Below, piece after piece: positions 43,289 through 56,584 of a stretch of DNA of 64,000 nt (positions are counted from its first letter, which is position 1; every line of letters begins with the position of its first letter). Below the pieces are notes generated by a model that had not been told where the DNA came from, searched no databases, and saw nothing but the letters and a program-made list of their open reading frames with translations. Made by a program: the position numbers and the translations under genes. The stretch comes from Lates calcarifer (lineage: Eukaryota; Chordata; Actinopteri; Centropomidae). The DNA lies in contig NC_066850.1 in NCBI RefSeq assembly GCF_001640805.2, positions 8,707,915 to 8,771,914 of the forward strand. Direction: 5' to 3'.

Positions 43289-46200
43289 TTATTGTCTTGT
43301 CTTGTGGGACCTGCCCACCAGGTGGTCTTTGAGGAGATTTTGTATTTTCCACCTCTGACCAGTGCACTGCTGAACAACAAGTTTGTAATAGCCATCATTA
43401 CCCATCGCGACCTCCAGACATCTCTTTGTCTCTCTGTTCTGGATAGGTCCGTCCTGGGTAAAAAAAACATTTCATTGTGAATTTCTTTTTCTCCAGACAG
43501 AACGACCTTTTTGATGTACATTTATATTTTAAAACTGGATATATTCACCTGTTCAAAATCCCACAGCATGTGGAACTTCTTCTGCTGGGCAATTTTACAC
43601 TCATACAGTCCCGGGTAGACTCCAGTGCCAGAGTCCACCAGACAGCGGTTGCTGTTGTACTTGTGAGATTTAATTCCCCCAATGTATAGATGCCCATTGG
43701 TGCGATAATAACAATGCTACAACAAAGAACACCAATTATCCTCAAACAAATAAAATCATAGACTGTGAGCATTAGGGCAGTCAGGTTTTTTATGAATTAG
43801 TTTTGTTCAAACATGAGAGAAGAAAAACATTTGAGCTGTAATCACCTTGTTCCAGATCAAAAAAATGGCATTAGACCATTCAAAGTAAAAAAAAAACAAA
43901 AAAAAAAAACAGATGATCACCAATAAAGATTTATGATTTATTTAAGATTTATGTGGAAGGATATCTGATTCATTTTAACTATTAAATCTCTGAACATACC
44001 TGAGGTGAGTAGTGGTGGCATCCATAAACAATGGGTGTGTTCCCAGGCATTGGGCCTTGGTCAATACAGAGATCTGGCTTCATGTCATTTATCAGCTGCC
44101 AGTGCAATCAGAAATAAAATGGAACTCTTTAATTCTTTAACAAAACAGAGTTATAACCTCTGTGGCTCCAACCAGGAAGTCACATTTAGGAATCACATGA
44201 AAAAACCAAAACCTGCGATGTGTTATTCCATTTCAACACTGTCCAACCTCTTAAAGGTAAATAAACAGTTGCGGATGAACACAGGTCTTTTTTGTTTTGG
44301 ATTTTCATGGGATTTGTTGACAATAAGAAAAATCTACAATTTCAACAGACTTATTCTTTAATTTTGGAGAATTAAACAGCGTTGCAGGTGGCTGGAGCTA
44401 ATCCCAGCCTAGAAAGGGCAGGGGCTACAGCAAAAAATTAAATACAATAAAATAATAATAATAATAATTAAAAAGACTAAATGATATTTTAAAGACTTTC
44501 CCCTAAACTTCCCTTTTTTATTGTGAAATATTGGCAAATTTTCCCTCTTCAAGGTGCTGTTAGACAACAACAACTACTGTGTAAGTTTACTGCGCATTTA
44601 TATCAGATGGCAGGACATTAATTTGAGTTTATCAGCTTATCAGCTCCTGTCATCCATTTCAGTAAAGTACGGGAGTCAGTAGGATGGAAGAAGCACATGC
44701 CAATGCTTATGTGCACCTCAACTTTAACTCCTCTGAAGCTGCTCTAAATGTCAATATGTTAAGACTGCTGCTGTTTAACAAGGCAGTGGTCATGTGTGAC
44801 AGTGTTTTAACTGATTTGAAGGTGCTCCTCCAGTAGAGCATTCGTACATGCTATGTTGTCAGAAAACCCACCCTGAATAAATACAAGGCAAGTAAACTAC
44901 AGTTCAGATCTAATCAAACCAAAACTAAACCTGACACCTGTAGCCTCTCGCTGTTTTTGACTCACAGTTCCATAGCCGAGGAGGTCGTGCAGGGGGTCCA
45001 GCAGGGGGTATACATTATCCAGGTACCACTTAAAGGGCTTACAATTCAGCTTCTTTCTCAGCTTCTTCCTCTCTGACACATCCCCAATGTCTACCCCATG
45101 ATTCTGTGGGAAAGAGTGTGTTCGTATATATAGAGCTTAATTTGTGTATTTATGTGATAAGGGTTGTAATATTTATGCCTAATGACGAATCACCCCTCAC
45201 CTCCAGAGGAAGGTTCCAGGCAATGTTGACATTATGCTTATATTCATCCAGCCACACCTCTGCCACCCTCAGTGCGTTACGCTTCATCATCACACTCAGG
45301 TCTGGGAGGTAAGGTTTTGATGCTCGTTCAATGTGAGCGATTTTAGAGCAGGGTATAACCTCTATGCTTCCACCACAAAGCCACACCTGCAAAAAAAAAA
45401 AAAAAAATTTAAAGGGTATTTAATGCACATACTGTATCCAAAGTAACATGTATGCTGCACTGCAGTGCTCAAGTTATAAAAGGCCATAATTTCCTCTCTT
45501 TGTTCTGAGCCTTTCCCAGCAAACACTAGACAAGGAGAGGGTAAACATCCTGGACAAACCACCATTACAGGTGCCACACTTGGCATTTTAGATCCTCAAA
45601 CTTCTTTGTATGCTTTAGTTTGAAGAAAGTCACCAATGCAAACACAAGGAGAACAAAACACTACATCACTCAGGGGCCTGAAAACAAAAAGACCAAGAGC
45701 AGCTGTTCCACATAGCTACAGCTCTTCAAGATGTTTAGTCACTTTGGGAAACCATGTGAAAATCTTACCCGGATGCCAAGCTCCACATTTTCACCACCGT
45801 ATATTTTCATTCCACCATCGAGGCTCCCGATCTCTCCAAAGAACTTGCGGTCAGCCACAAGAATCCCCATGATAGACGGACTCCTGATGACAGAATTTGA
45901 CAATGAACTAAAACACTGACCATGCTTCAGAAATCGTCAAAGCATTTTAGATGTTGGAGTAATTCATTTAACTTATCTAGCCATGCAGATATTCTGTTTT
46001 TATTGGCTGAGGTTTTAAGACATCTGAATCTTCTGTCACTAGGAGCCATAGCCAGGATTTACTGAGGTTGTTTTTTTATGTTAGCTGTTCAGTTACATTC
46101 TCTTCTACTTTTATTTTTGTATTTCATAAAAGGGGAATTTCTAAGTACAATAATTATCTTTATTCTCCCTGTGTTTAGCACCGTGTTATACTTAATGAAC

Positions 46201-49200
46201 ATGAAGATGTCTTTAAAATCCCTATCCGCACTGTCAAGAGTCAAATTATGGTGGAGAAACTTGGATTCAGTCACAGTCTGAAAACACTGAGACCAGTAAA
46301 AATTAAAAAAAAAAAAAAAAAACAATCCAGGAAAATACTGTAGACATGACCTAAATGGTAATATAGTTATGGCCTTGTCTTCCCCCTAGCAAAATAGACC
46401 ACAGTTCTCAAAGTATCAAGCATTTACCTGTTGAGCCATAAAATAAGTAATAGTTAACTAAAACTACAGCCTGACAGGCAATCCTTGAGTAAGGGATGGT
46501 TTGAAAGAAAAGAAAGCAGGTTCTAGAAACAAAGAGGAGAGCGACAGGTCACTCTGAAGTCCTGTATGGCTCAATTTTCTGAAATAATGTCCCAGCATGT
46601 ACTTTATTGCTGCTGTGTTTGCCTGTGGATTTAGTTTGATTAGGCACAAACAATGCAAATGGTGCTATTCTATATAATAAGTATTTTTACTTCTGATACT
46701 TGAAGTAGATTTACTAATACTTAAGTAAAGTTTTGAATACTTTTACTTGCATTAGAGTATTTTTATACTCCAATCTTCCTGTCTAATGATAATTTTTTAT
46801 TTGGGTTGACTGACCCTTTAAACTGGAACTTACTTTCCAGGTTGTGAGTCGTCTTTTAAAGCGTACCACTCAGGTCTGAAGGACTCGTACATGCACCACA
46901 GGGCCCAGTCAAAGGCATCAGCTGCAGGTATGTAGGGAGTCAGCATCAAGTCATCATAATTGACTCGGTCAAACACTGGAGTCAGTATCACAGTGCGCTC
47001 CTCCTTAATACGAGCCAACAATGGCTCTGCCCTGGACAAACAGTGACAGTTTAGCTTGACTGAACAGAGACAGAGAATGTGTGGTGAAAACTAAATAGCT
47101 TAGAGCTTAAACCCACCACTGCACATGGACTTCTATGTGAGCATCCAAAATGGCCACCACATCCGCAACAGCAGCCTTCCATCCTGACAGTCTGGCCTGG
47201 GTGAGGCCGAGCTGCTGAGAGTGCCGGACTTTCTTCACCAGGCCTGGACGCTCCTCATGGATCAAGGTGATGTATTCATCCAGTTTCTCCATTAAATCCT
47301 CTGCAGACAGTGACGATTTAATGTTGTGAGTGGTTTTAGTTATCTGAGCTGTAGATTCAGTCTAGAAAACCTCTCATTGTTAGACCAGATTACACCCAGC
47401 CTTAAGGTTCTGACTGCCCCAAAAATAATGTAACCATGGTGGATTTTAGCCATGCATATAGTTTTGATTTGAAGATGTCCACCTCTAAAACTCAGCCCTG
47501 TCCAGTTCACAACAATGAAAAACTATATTTAAAAGACAGTTAGCTTAGCTTGGCATAAAGACTGGAAATATTCACCATACAGACATGGCAGTGGTGTCAA
47601 TCTTATCATTTAATTCCCAGCATGGAAGTGAACAACTATATTTAAAAGAAAAATATCAAACTGTTTCCTGCACACATTCAACTGCAGTGCTGCTCTCAAA
47701 GTCAGTTTCCAGTCTGTGATTATTATGATCAATATTTACTTATTATTATCAATATTTACTTATTACTAGGTCTGTGCAGGCATGTACTGTAGAAATAGGA
47801 CAGCACACCCCCTACATTCCTTTTGTCAATTCAGCACACAGGCTTTAGCTACCTCATGTAGTTCCCAGCATAACTCCACCCACTTTAAACCTGAGTCGAG
47901 GTCTAATCAGAGCCAAAAAATCTGAAAACACTTTGTGTGGATTTACAGTGGAGGGCCCTTAAAAATTCAATAGGAGCATCTTCTCTTTCCAAGAACATTT
48001 CCCATGAGGCATGTCTCTGTTATAGGGTATATTTCTTTCTTCAGAGTAGAGTCTGTGAAATGTCCAGAGGGAACTGTTTTTAAAAAAATTGCAGCTCTAC
48101 AAATGAGATACAGATGAACATATTTCAAAACCTTAATCTGATGTGTGACAGGTGCAAAAAAGAATCTCTTTTCTAATGTGAAAGAAACATCATTTTTAAA
48201 GCTCAAATATGACTTTGTTGAGATAATCTCCCACGGCCTGATAATAAACTGAGAGCTTTGTCACATGTTAAGTGGAGCAGGTCAACCCACCGTTACTACT
48301 GTGATCGTCCACCAGTATGATTTCTTTCAGCAGCTGAGCCGGCGTCTTGTCTATGATGCTGCGGATGGCCCTCTTGATGACGGACAGAGCTTCGTCCAGG
48401 TAGATTAACACAACGCTGACGGTTGGCAGATCCTCCGGGTACTTCTTATCAGCACACCTGTGATTTAACCAAATTGTTGTTTCAGTGATGGTGAAATATC
48501 AGAGGAAACTTAGGAAGGGAATCTGTGGACCCTCCCCTTTATTTAATTACTCATTTTCACCTAGTAGATGTTATTTTCTCTCAAGGTTTTTGGCCCATTT
48601 TTCAGTGTTGATTGCTTAATCAACAATACAACTGTTGTTTTTTTTTAATATAAAACTAAAATGTACTGTTTTTAAAATGTCATAAAATAGTGAAATTTGA
48701 CATACTTTGAGTATGAGTTCTTGAGTTATGGCCAAAAACATGGTTTGTGAAGTCACAGTGACCTTTAACCACCAAAGTCTAATGAGTTCATCCTTGACTC
48801 CAAGTGAACATTTATGTCAGATGAAATAAATAAAAAGTAAAATTCTAAATTTTAGGTTCTAAGCTCACTTTCACTGAGCCTAGAAATGATAAGTGTAGCC
48901 TCTTTCTTTATGCTCACTGAAAAGTCATAGTCAGTCCACCTCAGAGAAATTCAAGACAAAATTTGGCCAAATTCATTTTAACACAAAGAAACATTTAGAA
49001 TGAATTCATGGCATCGCTGAGGAGAGTATATGACTCTGGTTTCATAATGTAAAGCATCATAAAGTCACTTGTTGTGGCTGCACTTTTGTCTGAACTAAAT
49101 GATTTAAAATGAGATGGTGGTTGTTGTCACCTGGGGGGTCTGGTGTCAGGGATCTCTCTGTTGAGAGGGAGTCTGTCACTGAGGAAAGCATTGTAGCCAT

Positions 49201-49632
49201 ATCTCTGAAACAGCTCCTCCGCCTCCTTCTGTTCCTCTTCTGACAGCTCACTGCCCCACTTGCTGAACAGATGCGAGTTTGGGAACAGCTTCCTCACCAC
49301 CTTCCTCTCCTTCTTCACCTCTGCGTCCTTCTGTGCCACTGGTTCCTTCTTTTCGATTTTATTCATCAGATTGACTGTGGACAAGAGGTAGTAGGGATTT
49401 GTTTTATCTATCCTTCAAACTGACAGGTGACTAAACCAACAGGTGCTCCTCCCTGAAATATAAGTGCATGTAGGCCTCTTCATTTACTTAACAAATATGA
49501 GTGTTTGTGTCTAGTTTGTCTTTGCACTGGTGCGATCATTAATACATGAAACCTTATTAAATGTTTAAATGTTTTGTTTGGCCTTTGTAGAGCATCCTTG
49601 GGTCTTGTGAAAGGCACTATATGAATTTAAGA

Positions 49633-49666
<34 letters not shown>

Positions 49667-50452
49667 CAACAAACCAATGCTGCTGTGATTTGATTAGGTG
49701 ATTTGCTGGTCAGCCTTGTGAACAAATGAGTTGAAATTTGATTGAAAAGAGAAAATCTATCAATTACTCAATCAACAGATTTAACTGATGAATATTTTTA
49801 AGCAAAAAAAATAAATGTGATTATTTGCTGATTTACTGAAGACATTTGAAGATGTCACTTTGGTATCTTGGAAATTATAATGGGCTTTTTTCACTGTTTT
49901 TGACATATATATGTAAAATAATCAATGAATTAACTGAGGAAATAATCAGAAGATTAGTTGATGTTTTAAATCATAGTTCTTTTCCCCATAAACACTTGTG
50001 TTGATGACTGAGTTTTAATATGAGGCAGGTCACTTAAATGTTGAAATATAATCAAACTTGACCAAAAATGTCTTCAAAGAACTTGGCTTTTTGAATTAAT
50101 TTAGCTCGGTTTTAATCTAGGCGCCCACTTCTTTTGACCTGCAGATCACCAAATCAATCCATACTCATCTGTTACCACATTAAAAATTATCTCATTTTAT
50201 GCTTTGATTTACAAAAAACAAACACTTTGACTTTGACTCACGCAGCCTGTTGATGTCTGCCTCCATCTTGTCCATCCTCTTCAGCATTCCTTGACCCCTG
50301 ATGGAGTCATTCTGGTGGGCCCTCTGGAGCCTCTCCGAATGGGTGTGGACTTCCCTCTTGATGGATCCAAGGTACAGCAGGGCCGAAGCCAAGGCAAAGG
50401 TCAGAAGTAATCCTTTAATCCAGCCAGATCTCATCCTGGTACTTCTGTGCAT
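43289..50452 (-). CDS. galnt8: Polypeptide N-acetylgalactosaminyltransferase, GALNT8 type
   Basis: Golgi type II membrane protein of the GalNAc-transferase family, which starts mucin-type O-glycans. Eleven exons: 50452-50242, 49374-49131, 48457-48291, 47300-47117, 47031-46834, 45883-45769, 45386-45201, 45103-44966, 44095-44000, 43716-43549 and 43453-43289, joining to 623 aa (human GALNT8 is 637). An in-frame stop lies four codons before the chosen ATG. Residues about 12-30 form the membrane anchor and the stem follows. The GT-A catalytic part has [24 protein letters not shown], the DxH metal motif (LDAHIE) and [12 protein letters not shown] with [15 protein letters not shown] ricin-type lectin domain with CLVD and CLEV repeats ends the protein. 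YLDEAL and AHIERxxKPY place it in the GALNT8/9/18 branch, whose members often show little activity in vitro. It is convergent with ada2. Confidence 0.92.
47475..47575 (+). repeat. Dispersed teleost repeat, family 4 fragment
   Basis: Contains AGTTAGCTTAGCTTGGCATA followed by AAGACTGGAAA, a phrase shared with the copy at 52185-52345. It lies in a galnt8 intron. Confidence 0.45.
48700..48830 (-). repeat. Dispersed teleost repeat, family 3, inverted copy
   Basis: GTTATGGCCAAAAACATGGT, then GTGAAGTCACAGTGACCTTT and ACTCCAAGTGAACATTTATG. This is the reverse complement of the family seen at 40080-40350. It lies in a galnt8 intron. Confidence 0.6.
49585..49670 (+). mobile_element. LINE-like 3' tail with ATT microsatellite
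   Basis: GTAGAGCATCCTTGGGTC, TTGTGAAAGGCACTATATGA and then about nine ATT units. This is the usual terminus of L2-type LINE fragments in fish. It is in the first galnt8 intron. Confidence 0.55.
49740..49975 (+). repeat. Dispersed teleost repeat, family 1 copy
   Basis: GAAGACATTTGAAGATGTCA, then TTGGAAATTATAATGGGC and AAAATAATCAATGAATTAAC follow the family order. It lies in the first galnt8 intron, just downstream of the LINE-like tail. Confidence 0.6.
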
Positions 50453-50560
50453 TTCATGTGTTTAGCTCGTGCCTCACATTGACAGAAAGAGGAGGAGAAA
50501 GTACTCTAGCACCTTTTCATCCCAGGTGCTCTCTCATTTTCTCCCTGTCTCCCCACCCCC

Positions 50561-50562
<2 letters not shown>

Positions 50563-50618
<56 letters not shown>

Positions 50619-50648
50619 CACACACACACACACAGAGTCACACAAAGT
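50563..50648. repeat. CA microsatellite next to the galnt8 promoter
   Basis: About 25 uninterrupted CA units followed by two AGAGTCA-interrupted CA blocks, roughly 110-195 bp upstream of the galnt8 start codon. The His-Thr open frames over it are artefacts. Confidence 0.95.
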
Positions 50649-50649
50649 G

Positions 50650-52480
50650 ACACACCATAGCTGTGTTATCTGATATTCTGAAGTTCACACCATATTCAGA
50701 AGTATGCTAGAAGTGCAGTTCTCAGGCCTGGTTTTCTCTCTGCTTTCTCTGCATTGCATTGCACCTGGGATGCAAGGTGTATATCATTAACCGTAGTTAT
50801 GTGGGAGGATAGAAAACCAGCAGTACCCTGCAGGTAACAGGAACAGGACTGACAGACAAGTCTGGTACAACACCCACCATCTCAAGCATCATAGCGGTAT
50901 TGTTCAGCCTCACTGATGACAGCAAATCTGACCTGTCTGGTTTTTTTTTTTTGGTTTTTTTTTAGGTTTGATCATGTTGCAAACCTGTTTTTTGTATCAG
51001 TACAGGAAAATCTCTCAGGATTTGTCTAATCCATATCATGTTTTCCTGTTATCCTTATACATATTTATCTAAAATATAACATACATCCCCTGAGAAAAAG
51101 AAGAAAAAAAAACATTGGTTACAATGTCTTCAATGTACTTTCAAATGTAATCCTCAGTGAAAAATTTATAAAACATTGCCCATCTCTCAGGCTCTCTCCA
51201 AACTAATAATTTAAATGTCAATTTTCATCTTACTGAACAAAATCATGCATAAAACTAAAACTGTCATTTTTCAATTTTAATTAATCAAGAGAATAATTTG
51301 CAGATTAATATGAAAATAATTGTAACACCACTATCATCACAACACTGAAAGTGAGAATATATTCATCCTTCCTTTTTAAAAACTTAATGCAAAGAGGACA
51401 GATGAACAAATGTACTTAGTAATTTAGTCAAAATGTATTTTTGTATAATGATTAATATTGACTGTAATTAAATCTCAATGTTCGCTTAGTCTATGATGTA
51501 GCAGGAACACTTAAGCCATTGTTACAATGTGGAGCATCAAGAGTCACTATGGAAATAATGGCCTTATTCATACCATGTTGATTTTGTTGACACCTACATT
51601 AATGACATCTTTTGTTATCAACTGTTTGACTAAAAACCGGACCATGCATCCTCATACTATCTGACACCTCCCGGATTACCTTCTCATCTGTCTTCTCGGG
51701 GAAAACAAAGACTATTTGTTTTTCCTGAGCTGATTTAATTACAAGATACTTGAGGTCTCACATGTACATATTTCCAGGCAAGATTCAAGTGCTACAGACT
51801 AATTTCCTCGTTCTGACTTGAGGAAATAATCTCACTTCAAGGGCAATCATTGTATTCTAAGGCAGTCTGGTAAACATTAAAGCAGAAGGGAGGAGTCCTG
51901 CGTGCTGATTGTGGAGGTTTCTTTCTGTTTTGTGTTTTCAGACACAAGATATAGAGTTTCCAGTGTTCCCTTTTGTGTGCAAAATACTGTATGTGAAAAA
52001 AACACCAGGGGCCACTGAGGATATGATATGTGGCATTGTCCCTTGGGCTGTGCAGCTAATATGACCCCATCAAATGCTAACAATAGATCTGGGTTGATAA
52101 TCTGTAATCTGAGATCATAATCCTTCCCTAAAAATAAACATAAAAATCCATCACTTTTATTGCTACTAACTGAAGTCTCTTAAAGGGATAGTTCAACTTT
52201 TTGGGAGGTAGTTATTATTATTAAGTAATTATTAAGAGTTAAGAAGATTCTCATGTCTACCTGTTACAAATGAAGCCACAGGCAGGAGATGGTTATCTTA
52301 CCTTAGCATAAAGACAGGAAACAGTGGGAAACAGTGTGGCTCTGTTAAATCAAGGCAGACCACTGAGTTAATTCAGCATTTCATCTCTTTATTACAGTTG
52401 TCAATGACAATGTCATTTGTCTCATGGGAGCTCATACTCATTTTAAAATGTGTGGAGACACAGCATACAAAATTAAACTG
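50650..52480. other. Intergenic stretch between galnt8 and rad51ap1
   Basis: No exon was recognised. It includes a T-rich tract near 50940-50965 and the family 4 repeat at 52185-52345. The likely end of rad51ap1 transcripts (AATAAA on the minus strand near 52490) borders it on the right. Confidence 0.5.
52185..52345 (+). repeat. Dispersed teleost repeat, family 4 copy
   Basis: Starts AAAGGGATAGTTCAACTTTT and runs through GAAGCCACAGGCAGGAGATG to TTAGCATAAAGACAGGAAAC and GTGTGGCTCTGTT. This order is well known from acanthomorph genomes. Confidence 0.6.
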
Positions 52481-52992
52481 CCTTTAAATTTTATTTAACA
52501 CATATATATATGTACACAATATACAACTTTTGAACACTATTGGAAAATTGAAAATAAGACTGAGAATAATTAAAAAGGGGACAGTTCACACTTTTCCATA
52601 TACCAGCAACAGTTTTTTCAGAATCTCAGATGTGAAGTCACATGGGGAAGATCAAAGAAACCTTACAAAAAACCAAAAACCTATAGACACAGTTACTGTA
52701 CTGATGATGATAAGATAGACCTATTAATCATTTATATCGACAGTCAACAAGGGAACACCCTGTCATTGTTCCGACCTTTTACTTGTTCTTCTTAATAGAG
52801 GTGATAAATTAAGGTGTAGCATGTTTGCCAGGAGCTTAAACAATTATGTGACAATGCAACCTGCTTGAAATCACATCATATGTATTGTAGGACAAATAGG
52901 GCTGGATATTTACAAAAACTTTTTTTAAAAGAAGTGATAAAGCTAAAACGATGACAAGAACTGGACTGAACATGAACAGGTGATGAGTTCAG

Positions 52993-55505
52993 TCAGTGAC
53001 TTGCAACACTGGGATGAAGAGGTTTGACTCGGACAAGACGAGACAGTCCGAGTCGCAGACCTTGACCTGGAGACTTCCCTGCTGGATTGTGGGACGAGGT
53101 GGGACTTTTACCTATTTGACCTGGAGGGGAGAGGGTGCTAAATTTAGCATTCAGTTTAATGACACACAACTGTAAATGCCTCTGATGGTTTATGTTTCAG
53201 TGTCATTGCTGCTGTTCATTAATACTGTACCTGGTGGGTTCCACTTGGGTATTCTGCCCCCTGCTGGACTCAGAGATACTGCAGGTTTAGATGTGGGAGC
53301 TATGGAGGATGAAGGAGGTCTTTTGGGTGCAGGTTTGACTGTTGGAGGACCTCTCTGTGGTGTGGAAGCTGCCGTGAAACAAAGCAATTGTCATTATATT
53401 CCATGTGAACCATCTATAATTGGGATTAAAGCCAAAAGCAGATTTGTTTGATGAATCCAATGAACACACCTGCTGCCTGTGATTTCGACTTGGACGTCTT
53501 TGATGGTTGATTTTCTTTTTTAGAGGAAGGAGGTGATTTGATCTTCTTCTTGGCGACCTTCTCCTTTTTAGTTTTGCTGACTTTCTTCACAGTGAATTCC
53601 TCATCTTCACTCTCATCTGGTTCACTGAAATCTTCATCACTTTCTGAACCTGGAATGGCATTATATGAAAATAGTAAGAAACCAGAAACCACCTACTCTA
53701 CTTAAGGAGGGATGAAAAGGTGAAAACCTGGTGTGTGTTTTGGTTGATAGTCCTCATCTTCTTCCTTCAGCTTTTTCCTCGGCCCTTCATTGGCTTTAGT
53801 GGCAGCTTTTCTCTGTCTGGATGGGGCAGTTAACCCTTTCTCACATGTAATTTCATCCAGGCCTGAGGAAAACAAATTGAAACAGCTTCAGAAACTTTTC
53901 ATACCTTTTCTATGCTTATCAAACCACTGGAGTTCAAACTATCACAGATGATGAGTGTGTATTTGGTATGAGTAACTTAAACGTGTAATAAACGAGGGAA
54001 GGTGTGCAGCAGACAAAGATAAGAGAAACTTACCCAAAACTGCACCATCTACACTGCAGTTTGACAGGTGCAGTGAAGAGGGATCTGTGTTTTCGTCTAT
54101 TGGAAGTTGAACCTTGACATCTCCTAGAGAAATTTAACAGAAATATATAAGCCAAAAACACCTTAATAATGTACAATTAAATCTGTATTTTAAAAGATGC
54201 AGCATACCTTTACTGCTGGGTGACTGGTCATATATCTCAGCATTATTGAGCAAGGACAGTGTAATGGCTGCCTCTAGGTCTCGTTCATGCAACTTCTGAT
54301 CCAGTGGTCTTCTATGGAGAATGTTTACAAATCAGTCAAGATTAGATTGATTTTAAACTGTGTCATATGCATGTTAAGTTCTCCTGCTTCACTTTTTTAA
54401 AATACACATTTTGGCACTGTGCAATGTGATTCATCAGCCTGATGTAATTATACTTACTAAGCATACAACAGCCCAGATGGCAAAACAAGAGGGCTCTCAG
54501 ACACTTTGAATCAAACACTCACACACACATCTAAGTCCCCGTAAGTAATCTAAAAATATTAACTGGTTATTTCCTTGTTGAAAAAGTCACTCTCTTTCCT
54601 GAGTTATCATGTATGTTGTCTGTTGCATGAACAGTCTTGATCGGGACCGACTTGTCAGCTGACTCTTAATTCTACTGCAAGTCTCTTTCTGCATTATCAA
54701 AACAGATGCATCACTTCTTTTTACAGGAGTTTAAACCGTTTATTTTCTGTCATGCATTGTATCTAGTTAATTGTTTGCAGCATCTGAACCCATCTTGAGA
54801 GTTTGGATATTTGTTGTCACATTACAGCTGGCTTTAAGCATATTTACTTTCTACATGTTGAGCTTGCAACAACACACTAATTGCAACATGGTTTTGTTTT
54901 ATTCCCCTTATTTTGAGCTGATACAGATCATCCTCATCTTTATCATTTTATTATACACATGGTCAACTATGTTGCATTCATTTGTGACCCACCTGCTCTG
55001 CTGGCTCTGTGTGGGCTGTGAGTTGGACTCTTGACTGGAGGACTTGCTTGATGGTTTCTTGTGCTCCTGTTGCTTCACATCCTCCCTGACCTTTTTGCTG
55101 GGTGGAGCAAAATCCTCATCTGTTGCAACATGAAGGCATAACATGGAGATACAGTGTGTTGGTGGTGAGAGAAGACTATAAAAAAATTTGTTTTGTGTCA
55201 TTTTATTTGTGTCAGACCTTGAAGATCAGACTGAGGCTTAGTCAGCTCAGGAATCTTTTTAAGTTGAAAATCACTTAGTTTACTTGAATGTCAGATCTGG
55301 TTTGCAGCGTTAATAAATTAAAAGAAGCTGTCTAACTCACCATCATCAAAGTCCTTGGCTTCACAGTAATTCACAGCCTTTGTCTTCCTGCGTGTCAACA
55401 ACAAACAACGTGTTAACATTCAACAGACATTATCAACACTGGGCAAACTTAGAACACAAATTAGGGCTGAAACAAAAGATTTACCAACCTCGATGGTCGG
55501 TCCAT
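52993..55505 (-). CDS. rad51ap1: RAD51-associated protein 1
   Basis: Nuclear DNA-binding partner of RAD51 that promotes strand invasion and D-loop formation in homologous recombination. Exons are 55505-55489, 55387-55341, 55119-54993, 54311-54208, 54123-54034, 53862-53728, 53649-53470, 53368-53231 and 53120-52993, giving 321 aa. The N-terminus MDRPSRKTKAVNY matches human MVRPVRHKKPVNY. DQKLHERDLEAAITLS and LHLSNCSVDGAVLGLDEIT match the central conserved blocks, and an acidic then Lys-rich stretch follows. PKWNPP corresponds to human PKWVPP. The C-terminal RAD51-binding end is LRLGLSRLVRVKPLHPS, nearly identical to human. The Val-rich segment just before that end in human is absent. The promoter side has two CCAAT boxes and a TTTTTTCGCC element. 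Confidence 0.95.
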
Positions 55506-55835
55506 AGCTTGTAAAATTAAATAATAATGCTTTTTTTATGCGGCGAACAGCAACCACATTAACGTTGCATATGATGCTATATCAACACGAATGCCTCCTG
55601 TGAAAACAGAAGCTATGTTTGCTAGCCGGAAACACTAACCTAGCTTTCGCAAATGATGGTTTTACAAGTAAACATGCGTCCGATTATTCAGCGAGTGAAA
55701 TGTATCTATTTTAGCTAACTTAACAAGTTAAACTATCTGACTGGTGTTACTTTTGTAACACAACAGCCAACAGAAGCACCTCTCCCGTGCTTTCATCCAG
55801 CCCGCCTGAACCAGGGAGAAGTGACGTTTTGTTGA

Positions 55836-55890
55836 CCAATTTGACGAACACCGGCAGCTGATTCGTTTGTTTTTTTCGCCAATCTTCCAA
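55836..55890 (-). promoter_or_regulatory. Likely rad51ap1 promoter elements
   Basis: CCAAT at 55836-55840, and TTTTTTCGCC overlapping a second CCAAT at 55871-55883, about 330-380 bp upstream of the start codon. TTTSGCGC-like and CCAAT elements are usual in S-phase genes. The start site was not determined. Confidence 0.35.
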
Positions 55891-56440
55891 AAATTAAAAT
55901 TAATTAAATTAAATAATAATAATAATAATAATAAACTGTTATTAATAAGCTTAGGAAAACTTACTCTGGGAATACTTAAATAGTCGAGACTTCAAAAGAC
56001 ACAAATAATCCACAGGCAATGAAAAAGAGAATTTGTCGAATCTGCTTCTGTAAAATTTCTTGGTGCAGTTTGATGAGTAAACGGCAGAATATCACAGTGG
56101 AGGTGTTCGAAACCGCATACTAACATACTATTCATATTAAGTCTGGTGTCAAAGTTAGTATGTAGTGTGTTCACACTGCATAGTATGCGAATTTTGTGTA
56201 CGCGAGAAATGCCCGGATGTATACTAAATCGGCAAGAATTTCAGAGTATGCACCGTGAGCTCACTGGATATACTCAAGTGTGTATACAAGTGTACCTACA
56301 AGTGTGAATATTTTAACTATATTATAGCTTGTATGTGGTTAAAATAATATCCAAACAACGAAGTTGATATTAATAACCTCGTTAAAATGAATCTATTTTG
56401 TTTATTGTTGTTGGAAGGCTTCTTTCCGTCTTTACGTTGC

Positions 56441-56520
56441 TGACGTATGTCATCATTGGCTGCGACGTGTGACCTTCTGGGCGGGGCGTAGAGAGGCGGA
56501 GAAACGAAGCCGGAAAACAG
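56441..56520 (+). promoter_or_regulatory. GC-box / CCAAT / CRE-like promoter
   Basis: TGACGTAT (56441-56448), inverted CCAAT ATTGG (56455-56459) and GGGCGGGGC (56479-56487) are followed by a CpG-richer stretch. This is the most GC-rich spot near the right end and has no TATA box. It faces the spliced transcript at 56.5-61.7 kb. Confidence 0.55.
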
Positions 56521-56584
56521 ATTTAAAGCAAGTTAGAACCATTGCCTCTGTTTGCTAGTACTGTGGGAGAACCTCGTTACTGGA

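Noticed and set aside
50458..50673. Plus-strand His-Thr repeat frames
   Set aside because: Translation of the CA microsatellite.
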